Source of the DNA: Casp-actino8 sp046082625
GTDB taxonomy: Bacteria > Actinomycetota > Acidimicrobiia > Acidimicrobiales > Ilumatobacteraceae
Direction: 5' to 3'
Assembly: GCA_046082625.1 (NCBI GenBank)
Contig: JBJTYE010000012.1
Span: forward strand, 1 to 11,761
Length of the DNA stretch: 11,761 bases
The position numbers were made by a program, and so were the translations under genes. Shown one piece after another: positions 6,621 through 11,477 of the stretch. A model generated the notes under the pieces. That model did not search any database, was not told the DNA's origin, and saw only the letters and a program-made list of their open reading frames with translations. The number at the start of each line of letters is the position of its first letter. The first letter of the stretch is position 1.

Positions 6621-7499
6621 TCAGGACGGATCCGAGAGCGCGCGGTTCTGCCGACGGTGAGCCGTGACGGTGTAGGCGATGGCCACCACCACCACGATGC
6701 TGAACATCACGGCCAGCAGTCCTCGGTAGTCGTCGATCCACTGCTGGGTACGTTCCTGCCAGGTCAGCACCCGGCCGGTGACGCTGTCGCTGTAGTTCTC
6801 GCGAATGTCGTTGTACCAGTACCACATCAGATACAGACCGGACAGGATCATGACCACCGCCGAGCCGATTTCGACGTACTTCATCCCGCTGCGCAGGACC
6901 CGCAGCAGCCAGCCCTGAGCGAGGGCCAGACTCACCGTCAACGTGGTGACGAGCAGTGACATCGCCACTCCGTAGAGAGCGATGGCGATGAGACCTTGGC
7001 CGAATCCCTCGGTGTCGATGGTGCCGAGCACCGTGGCCGAGAACGGTCCGAGGGTGCATCCGATGGAGGCCACGGCATAGGCGATGCCGAAGACGAACAT
7101 CGAGACCACCGTGCGGTCCCGTTGGCCGGCGTCCAGTTTCGGGGTGGTGAAGGGCAGTCGGTAGCCGAAGAGCATGGCGATCCCGAGCACGATGAGCGCG
7201 AAGCCGATGATGAGGGCCACGTACTTGGCGTTCTGATTGATCCAGTCGGTGAAGAGCCGCGTGATTCCGCCGACCACCACGAAGACGCTCATGAAACCGG
7301 CCGACAGCGCACCGCTCACCAGCAGCGCCCGTCGGACACTGGCCTCCTGGGTTCCTGGACGTCCGGTGACCCCCAGGAAGTACATGAGATAGGTCGGCAA
7401 CAGCACGAACCCACAGGGATTGACGGCGGCCAGGAGGCCGCTGCCGAAGCTCAGCCAGAGGCGATCGGTGGCGATGGCGAGCAACATCTCAGGTCCCAT
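6621..7499 (-). CDS. ccdA: CcdA-type cytochrome c biogenesis / thiol-disulfide transport membrane protein
   Basis: Membrane protein of the DsbD-gamma/CcdA family, which passes reducing equivalents from cytoplasmic thioredoxin to extracytoplasmic thioredoxin-like partners. 292 residues. The two redox cysteines are in family context: Cys29 in VNPCGFVLLP (26-35) in the first helix and Cys148 in ASIGCTLGPFSA (144-155) in the fourth. About six hydrophobic segments cover residues 15-228. After them comes a hydrophilic stretch (about 230-260, with Trp and charged residues) and a seventh helix (about 261-279), an extension beyond the minimal six-helix CcdA. ATG 7499 overlaps the tlpA-like gene by 11 bases; ATG 7487, one base after that stop, is an equally possible start and would remove four residues. 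It lies directly between its likely redox partner and the hydrolase gene. Confidence 0.88.
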   Translation of the reverse strand: MGPEMLLAIATDRLWLSFGSGLLAAVNPCGFVLLPTYLMYFLGVTGRPGTQEASVRRALLVSGALSAGFMSVFVVVGGITRLFTDWINQNAKYVALIIGFALIVLGIAMLFGYRLPFTTPKLDAGQRDRTVVSMFVFGIAYAVASIGCTLGPFSATVLGTIDTEGFGQGLIAIALYGVAMSLLVTTLTVSLALAQGWLLRVLRSGMKYVEIGSAVVMILSGLYLMWYWYNDIRENYSDSVTGRVLTWQERTQQWIDDYRGLLAVMFSIVVVVAIAYTVTAHRRQNRALSDPS

Positions 7500-8079
7500 T
7501 CAACAGTTCTTGCAGGGCCGACTCGATGTCGTCGGCGCTCAACTCTCCGGCGGCCTGCACCACGACACGGCCGTCGGCATTCACGAACAAGGTGGTGGGA
7601 AAGGTCGCCACACCGTTGGCCACCACGAACTCGCCGTTCGGATCGCGCAGGAGCTCGTAGTCGATCCCCAGATCCTCGGCGAAGGAGCGGGTGATCTCGG
7701 GGGAATCCTGGGCGTTGATCCCCACGAAGCGCACCCGATCCCCATAGGTCCGGAACGCCGCCTGAAGGGCCGGCATCTCGCGTTTGCAGGGCTGGCAATT
7801 GCTGAACCAGAAGTTGATGAGCAGCGGTCGGCCGTCGATCAGCGAACGGGAGTCCACGGCGTCGCCGGCGAGATCCAGGATCTCGCCATGGGACAGTGAC
7901 AGGCCCTCGACCGGGGCATTGGTGGCGATACCGGGCTGCTGATACTCACCCGGGACGTCGAGCACCACGTCGAGGTCGTCCGATCCATCGACCGCAGTGA
8001 TGATCACCGCCGCCGTGGCCAGGGCGGCTGCGATTCCGGCCAGCGCCCCGAGAACCACAGGAGACGGTCGGAGACGCAC
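7489..8079 (-). CDS. TlpA/ResA-like membrane-anchored thioredoxin family protein
   Basis: Extracytoplasmic thiol-disulfide oxidoreductase, 196 residues. An N-terminal hydrophobic segment (about 8-30) with preceding Arg residues is a signal anchor or uncleaved signal peptide; no lipobox cysteine is seen. The thioredoxin-like domain runs from about 55 to 193. The active site is NFWFSNCQPCKREMPAL (89-105), giving CQPC at 95-98 with the usual Trp-x-x position reading as F-S-N. The cis-proline loop is ATFPTTLFV (158-166, Pro161). QDSPEITRSFAEDLGIDYELL-like central insertion features (about 124-144) are those of ResA/TlpA proteins. Expected electron donor is the CcdA-like protein encoded next, and likely targets are apocytochrome c or the oxidase CuA site. 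The start is GTG 8079, which is 6 bases after a TAGCCT box, so the transcript is probably leaderless. Confidence 0.88.
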   Translation of the reverse strand: MRLRPSPVVLGALAGIAAALATAAVIITAVDGSDDLDVVLDVPGEYQQPGIATNAPVEGLSLSHGEILDLAGDAVDSRSLIDGRPLLINFWFSNCQPCKREMPALQAAFRTYGDRVRFVGINAQDSPEITRSFAEDLGIDYELLRDPNGEFVVANGVATFPTTLFVNADGRVVVQAAGELSADDIESALQELLNGT

Positions 8080-8085
8080 GAGATC

Positions 8086-8091
8086 AGGCTA
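8086..8091 (-). promoter_or_regulatory. Putative -10 box of the tlpA-like operon (leaderless)
   Basis: TAGCCT on the minus strand ends 6 bases before the GTG start at 8079. The same hexamer precedes serS. No good -35 is seen at 16-18 bp, and no ribosome binding site is present, which together suggest a transcript beginning at or near the GTG. Confidence 0.4.
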
Positions 8092-8126
8092 GTTGTCGTC
8101 CTTCGACAGAGGCCGTCGAGCGGAGT

Positions 8127-8159
8127 TCCCGGCCGCAGCGGGGGGTACTGCGGCCGGGA
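8127..8159 (-). terminator. Strong GC-rich hairpin downstream of whiB7
   Basis: TCCCGGCCGCAG (8127-8138) and CTGCGGCCGGGA (8148-8159) are exact reverse complements, forming a 12-bp stem with a 9-base loop. It lies 61 bases past the whiB7 stop and 47 bases upstream of the tlpA-like start, so it would separate two same-strand units. It has no U-run on either strand, so termination would be of the U-less type or Rho-assisted; that is inferred. Confidence 0.55.
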
Positions 8160-8220
8160 GTGCCCGTTGCAGTCACGGGGTCGACGATGCGTTGCCCGTG
8201 ACCGAGGTCATGACGACGGC

Positions 8221-8619
8221 TCAGGCCACTCGAATGGCCACCTCGTGACCGAGCCGTTCCGAGGAATCGGAGATGGTGCGGATCGAACGGTCCTCGTCGA
8301 GGACCCAGATCGGCCGGGGCCTGGTCGAAGGTCGCCCACGTGGTCGACGGTCGACCACGATGCGTCCGTTCTCCAGCAGCTCACCTCCCCAGACGCCCCA
8401 GGGTTCGAGGCGTTGCAGGGCATCGGTGAGACAGCGAGCGCGCAACGTGCAGCGAGCGCAGATGGCCTTGGCCCGGGCGATGTCCACGTTGTCCTCGCTG
8501 AAGAACAGCGGGGTCAGCGTGCCGGCGCCGTCGGAGCAACGCGCCACCTGCTTGGTGGCCGCGGGCTCGACGGCCTGCGGGGCGGTCGTGTCGATCGAGA
8601 TGTCGGTGGTGATGGTCAT
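8221..8619 (-). CDS. whiB7: WhiB-family iron-sulfur transcription factor, WhiB7/WblC-like
   Basis: Actinobacterial regulator that binds a 4Fe-4S cluster and works with the primary sigma factor region 4; WhiB7 members induce intrinsic antibiotic resistance genes. 132 residues. The four cluster cysteines are Cys28, Cys54, Cys57 and Cys63 (C-x25-C-x2-C-x5-C), in CSDGAG and ICARCTLRARC contexts. EPWGVWGGE (72-80) is the beta-turn that contacts sigma, and the E-P-W form is typical of WhiB7. RRPRGRPSTRPRP (91-103) contains an RGRP AT-hook, the DNA-binding element that marks WhiB7. A further 29 residues follow the AT-hook, whereas WhiB7 proteins I know end soon after it. AGGAG stands 4 bases before ATG 8619. 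The gene is preceded by a long leader with a uORF and terminator, as known for whiB7, which strengthens the subfamily call. A different WhiB paralogue remains possible. Confidence 0.85.
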   Translation of the reverse strand: MTITTDISIDTTAPQAVEPAATKQVARCSDGAGTLTPLFFSEDNVDIARAKAICARCTLRARCLTDALQRLEPWGVWGGELLENGRIVVDRRPRGRPSTRPRPIWVLDEDRSIRTISDSSERLGHEVAIRVA

Positions 8620-8648
8620 GATGCTCCTGTTCGGATTCGGGGACGAAG

Positions 8649-8677
8649 AAAAAGGCCGCTGGTGATCCCAGCGGCCT
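8649..8677 (-). terminator. Intrinsic terminator (attenuator) in the whiB7 leader
   Basis: On the minus strand AGGCCGCTGG, loop GATCA, CCAGCGGCCT makes a perfect 10-bp stem, and its last T begins a five-T run followed by CTT. It ends 29 bases before the whiB7 ATG and after the uORF stop, so it cannot terminate any other known gene. This is the expected position of an attenuator. It is the clearest intrinsic terminator in the window. Confidence 0.88.
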
Positions 8678-8735
8678 CGGTGAGGGTTCTCGACGTGGTG
8701 GTGGACCTACGTGAGTGACTCTCCGAGCCGCTGGG
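8667..8735 (-). promoter_or_regulatory. Predicted antiterminator pairing in the whiB7 leader
   Basis: CCCAGCGGC (minus 8735-8727), within codons 64-67 of the uORF, is complementary to GCCGCTGGG (minus 8675-8667), the 5' arm of the terminator. The 9-bp pairing is exclusive with the terminator stem, because both use the same arm. A ribosome stalled early in the uORF would leave the first segment free and favour readthrough into whiB7. Pairing is read by eye; folding energy was not computed. Confidence 0.65.
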
Positions 8736-8925
8736 GCGAACGCTTGGTGCCGTTCGGATTCCCTGCTGCACAGGTGGTACCGGCTACGGCGCTCGTCATG
8801 GCGGTAAAGGACGAATCAGCCGAGAGCCACATACCCGGGCGATAGGGATGCGCGCCAGCAGGCGCGGCCGTACCGCGGTCGAGAGCCGACCAAGCGGCTG
8901 TCGTGATGGTTGTCGAGCGATTCAT
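8707..8925 (-). CDS. Upstream ORF / leader peptide of whiB7 (72 codons)
   Basis: An ORF between the predicted whiB7 promoter and the attenuator. From ATG 8925 it encodes a 72-residue peptide starting MNRSTTITTAAW and ending RLGESLT, with TAG 30 bases before the terminator stem. I recognise no domain, signal peptide or membrane segment. The predicted transcription start is only about 3 bases upstream of the ATG, so initiation would be near-leaderless. An alternative TTG start at 8964 lies inside the predicted -35 box and would not be transcribed. Codons 64-67 form the antiterminator segment, and codons 10-12 overlap a segment that can pair with it. The likely role is to sense ribosome stalling by translation inhibitors rather than to make a functional protein, although a real small protein is not excluded. 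Confidence 0.5.
   Translation of the reverse strand: MNRSTTITTAAWSALDRGTAAPAGAHPYRPGMWLSADSSFTAMTSAVAGTTCAAGNPNGTKRSPQRLGESLT
8890..8899 (-). promoter_or_regulatory. Possible anti-antiterminator segment in early uORF
   Basis: AGCCGCTTGG (minus 8899-8890) can pair with CCAGCGGCT (minus 8734-8726), giving 9 base pairs with one bulged T. This would sequester the antiterminator segment when the early uORF is free of ribosomes. It completes a four-segment scheme like that of amino-acid operon attenuators. The two segments lie about 155 bases apart, so this pairing is less certain than the other two. Confidence 0.35.
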
Positions 8926-8935
8926 ACCGTCCGAC

Positions 8936-8972
8936 AGGAAACCACGTGGCCCCTGCGAAGTCAACCGAATTA
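8936..8972 (-). promoter_or_regulatory. Predicted whiB7 promoter with AT-rich upstream box
   Basis: On the minus strand: TAATT (8972-8968), 3 bases, TTGACT as -35 (8964-8959), a 17-base spacer, TTTCCT as -10 (8941-8936). A short AT-rich box just upstream of the -35 is the site bound by the WhiB7 AT-hook at its own and target promoters in mycobacteria. The -35 and spacing are excellent; the -10 is weak (first and last T only). The start of transcription would fall about 7 bases after the -10, close to the uORF ATG. Confidence 0.6.
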
Positions 8973-9120
8973 GAGGATTGCAACATGGCCATGACGTTTG
9001 TCCTGTTCAGACGGGTGTTTTCGAGGAATCGGCCCCGAATCGTCACACTGACAGGACTCAACGGGACACTCGGGACTTTGGTCCATGGAGGCCGTGGCCA
9101 GCCTCCGGCACAATGTCTCC
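8973..9120. other. Gene-free stretch between the whiB7 promoter and the membrane-protein gene
   Basis: No coding region is supported on either strand. A possible 6-bp hairpin GGAGGC/GCCTCC lies at 9087-9106. CACAAT (9109-9114) ends 6 bases before the ATG at 9121 and could be a leaderless -10, but it matches TATAAT poorly and has no good -35. I see no terminator or riboswitch-like structure here. Confidence 0.4.
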
Positions 9121-10008
9121 ATGACCAAGACCTCCCAGCAACACGTCCTCGAGGGTCTGGTGGCCGAAGGCCGCCTCACCGCCGCCGATGCTGATCGGAT
9201 TCGCCATGCGCCTCGGGTGGTTGTGCAGACCCGTGAGCTCCTGTCCTACCTCGGGGGACTCATCGTGGTGGTGGGTGTCGTCCGCTTGATCGCCGCGGTC
9301 TTGGAGGACGCGTCGAAACTGGCCATCGCCGGCGTGCTCTACGTGGCGGCGGTGATCCTCGGCGGGGTGGCCTGGCGATTCGTCCGTCGACCGGGAGCCT
9401 GGGGACGATTCGGTGAGGTGTTGGAGACGGCATCTCTGGCCGCTCTGGTGGTGGCCGTGGCTCTCACCACCTTCGATGCCGGACTGAGCTCCGAGGTCTC
9501 GGCCCTCATCGCCGGATCGATCGTCACCGGATGGAGCGCGCTGCGCCTGCGGTCCTCGCAGTTCGCCGGCACCTTGATGGCCACGGTCGGCGTCATGACC
9601 ATGTCGTTCGCACTGTCGTCGCTGCTCGATCTGGTCGAAGAAGAGGGTGCCATCCCGATCTTCGTCGCCGGTCTGGTTCTGATCGCCGTCGGCATGCTGA
9701 CGATTCCGTTGCGATTCGTGCCGCGAGGTGTCGGATCGGTCACCGTCCTCTTCACCACCATCACCTGGATGGCCATGCACGAAGGTCTCGACGGCCTCCT
9801 GCCCGGAGTACTGGTGAGCGCGGCGGTGTTCGCACTCGGTGCCGCGCGTATGTGGATCGAGGTCTTCATCCCGGCGGGAATCCTGATCGTGGTCTCGGTG
9901 GCCATGTTCGTGTTCCGCAACGTCGACAACGACGTCCTCCAGGGTCTCATCGTGGTCGTCGTGGGTCTGGCCACGCTGGGTGGACCGCCCTGGTCTTCCG
10001 GCGGATGA
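9121..10008 (+). CDS. DUF2157-like polytopic membrane protein, apparently frameshifted at its 3' end
   Basis: 295-residue membrane protein of unknown function. A short N-terminal cytoplasmic part (QQHVLEGLVAEGRLTAADADRI, shown here as its key VLEGLVAEGRL) looks like the helix-turn segment found at the start of DUF2157 and SHOCT-like proteins. About eight hydrophobic segments follow from residue 40 on. The start is ATG 9121; the in-frame ATG at 9085 would add 12 residues and lies in non-coding-looking sequence. The C-terminus is odd: the last helix ends at GLATLG and then reads PPWSSGG before the stop. In the -1 frame the DNA reads WTALVFRRMRARTASV to a stop at 10031, which completes a helix and a basic tail. 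A lost G in the GGG at 9978-9980 explains this. The family call is tentative; membrane topology is secure. Confidence 0.7.
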   Translation: MTKTSQQHVLEGLVAEGRLTAADADRIRHAPRVVVQTRELLSYLGGLIVVVGVVRLIAAVLEDASKLAIAGVLYVAAVILGGVAWRFVRRPGAWGRFGEVLETASLAALVVAVALTTFDAGLSSEVSALIAGSIVTGWSALRLRSSQFAGTLMATVGVMTMSFALSSLLDLVEEEGAIPIFVAGLVLIAVGMLTIPLRFVPRGVGSVTVLFTTITWMAMHEGLDGLLPGVLVSAAVFALGAARMWIEVFIPAGILIVVSVAMFVFRNVDNDVLQGLIVVVVGLATLGGPPWSSGG

Positions 10009-10043
10009 GGGCTCGCACCGCGTCGGTCTGAAACACTGTCGGA

Positions 10044-10496
10044 GTGGACATCGCCGAGATCGCGCTCGTGGCCAACGTCCTGGCCACTGCGGTCATGGTC
10101 GGCATCATCTGGTTCGTCCAGCGCGTGCACTACCCCTTGCTGGCTCTCGTCGGAACCGATCAGGCCGCCGGGGTGGCCGTCGAACATCAACGTCGGACCG
10201 GACAGGTGGTGGCCCTGCCGATGGCCGTCGAAGGGGTGAGCACGCTGGTCCTCCTGGTGGAGCGACCCGATGCCGTCTCGGTGGTCTGGCCGTGGGCGGG
10301 GGCGGTGTTCCTGGCTGTGGCCCTGGGGTGCACGGTGCTGTTGTCGGTGCCTCGCCACGCCCGGATGGCGACCGATCCCGATGACGAAGTCGGTCGCAGT
10401 CTGGTGCGTACCAATTGGCCGCGCACCGTGGCCTGGACCTTGCGGGGCGTGGTCGGCGCGGTGATGATGATTCAAGTCCTGGAGGGCATGTCATGA
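10044..10496 (+). CDS. Conserved small membrane protein of unknown function
   Basis: 150 residues with about four hydrophobic segments (about 6-24, 55-72, 80-101, 129-145). Recognisable conserved-looking positions are WFVQRVHYPLLALVG at 23-37, PMAVEG at 59-64, VPRHARM at 102-108, and LVRTNWPRTVAWTLRG at 120-135. I have the impression of a widespread actinobacterial and proteobacterial family with the W-F-V-Q-x-V-H-Y-P and T-N-W-x-R-T-x-x-W signatures, but I know no function or symbol for it. Start is GTG 10044, preceded by a partial GGAG that overlaps it, so initiation may be leaderless or coupled to the preceding gene. Its TGA overlaps the next ATG (ATGA), so it is coupled to the dehydrogenase. 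His, Arg and Trp at helix ends could bind a ligand; this is speculation. Confidence 0.75.
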   Translation: MDIAEIALVANVLATAVMVGIIWFVQRVHYPLLALVGTDQAAGVAVEHQRRTGQVVALPMAVEGVSTLVLLVERPDAVSVVWPWAGAVFLAVALGCTVLLSVPRHARMATDPDDEVGRSLVRTNWPRTVAWTLRGVVGAVMMIQVLEGMS

Positions 10497-11458
10497 AAGC
10501 CGATCACCTTCTCGATCGCCTGCTCGAAGGTTCGGTGGTGGGAAGTTTCTCGCGCCTCGGTCACGCGGCGCGGTCGCGCACCGGCGACTGGACCGATCTC
10601 GGCTCGCTCGATCTGCGCGGTCGCACGGTGGCCATCACCGGGCCGACGTCGGGACTGGGGACGGCCACCGCTCGGACCCTGCGTCGACTCGGCGCCCACC
10701 TGGTGCTGATCGCCCGCAATGCCGACAAGACCGCCATGACCGCTGACGCTTTGCGCACCATCGAGGCACCGGGAGACATCCACCAGGTCATCGCCGACAT
10801 GGGAGATCTGGAGGCCGTGCGGCGCGCCGCGGAATCGATCCGGGCGCTCGGACCGCTCGACGTGTTGGTGCACAACGCCGGCGCTCTCACCAAGGATCGG
10901 CAGGTGTCACCACAGGGCATCGAGATGACCATCGCCTCGCACGTCCTCGGACCGTTCCTGCTCACGGCGTTGCTGCGCGACATGGTGACCGGACGCGTCG
11001 TTACCGTGTCGAGCGGCGGGATGTACGCAGCGGCCCTTCCCGATCTGGTCGCCGGTCGTTCTCTCGAGATGCCGGAAGCGTCCTACGACGGCACCCGCCA
11101 GTACGCCATCGCCAAGCGGGCCCAGGTGACCCTCAACGAGATGTGGGCCGAGAAGTACGACACCCCGGCCTTCTATGCCATGCATCCCGGATGGGCCGAC
11201 ACTCCCGGTGTGCAGCAGTCCCTGCCGCTGTTCCGTGTCGTGACCAAACCGCTCTTGCGCACCGCCGACGAGGGAGCGGATTCCATCGTCTGGTTGGCCG
11301 CCGCACCACAACTCGATCTGCCGTCGGGATCCTTCGTCGGCGATCGGGCGCGCCGGCCCATTCACCGACTGCCCATGACCCGGCGATCCGATACGGCGGC
11401 CAATCGCGCCGCTCTGTGGTCGTGGTGCGTGGAGCGGTCCGGGGCCACCGGGCTCTGA
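10493..11458 (+). CDS. Short-chain dehydrogenase/reductase, DHRS12-like
   Basis: Classical-fold SDR of 321 residues. An N-terminal extension of about 40 residues precedes the Rossmann domain. Cofactor motif TGPTSGLG at 49-56 (TGxxxGxG); HNAG at 127-130 (NNAG in most members); catalytic serine in TVSSGGMY at 171-178; and YAIAK with Tyr204 and Lys208. Arg75 after the second strand (LIARN) favours NADP(H), by family rule. The segments VSSGGMY, YDGTRQYAIAKRAQV and MHPGWADTPGVQQSLPLF (230-247) closely follow the DHRS12 group of eukaryotes and bacteria, whose substrate is not established; lipid or sterol-like carbonyls are guesses. ATG 10493 overlaps the previous stop by ATGA, which sets the start over the longer in-frame possibility. 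It ends 19 bases before the stop of a convergent SDR gene, with no hairpin between. Confidence 0.92.
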   Translation: MKADHLLDRLLEGSVVGSFSRLGHAARSRTGDWTDLGSLDLRGRTVAITGPTSGLGTATARTLRRLGAHLVLIARNADKTAMTADALRTIEAPGDIHQVIADMGDLEAVRRAAESIRALGPLDVLVHNAGALTKDRQVSPQGIEMTIASHVLGPFLLTALLRDMVTGRVVTVSSGGMYAAALPDLVAGRSLEMPEASYDGTRQYAIAKRAQVTLNEMWAEKYDTPAFYAMHPGWADTPGVQQSLPLFRVVTKPLLRTADEGADSIVWLAAAPQLDLPSGSFVGDRARRPIHRLPMTRRSDTAANRAALWSWCVERSGATGL

Positions 11459-11477
11459 TCGCGTCGCCCGCACTCGT

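Noticed and set aside
7420..7899. Plus-strand open frame antisense to the tlpA-like gene
   Set aside because: The minus-strand product has a clear CQPC thioredoxin active site and signal anchor; the plus-strand frame is a shadow.
8167..8718. Plus-strand open frame of 183 codons antisense to whiB7
   Set aside because: It covers the strongly supported whiB7 gene and the attenuator, and its sequence has no recognisable domain.
8926..8964. TTG 8964 as start of the whiB7 uORF (85 codons)
   Set aside because: This codon lies inside the predicted -35 box, so it would not be in the transcript; ATG 8925 fits the predicted transcript start.
9087..9106. GGAGGC/GCCTCC hairpin upstream of the DUF2157-like gene as a regulatory element
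   Set aside because: Only 6 bp with an 8-base loop and no U-run or promoter alignment; expected by chance in GC-rich DNA.
8970..9179. Minus-strand frame of 69 codons in the whiB7/membrane-protein gap
   Set aside because: It overlaps the start of the plus-strand gene, has no plausible ribosome binding site and no recognisable content.
11459..11477. Terminator between the two convergent dehydrogenase genes
   Set aside because: The 19-base gap has no inverted repeat or U-run.
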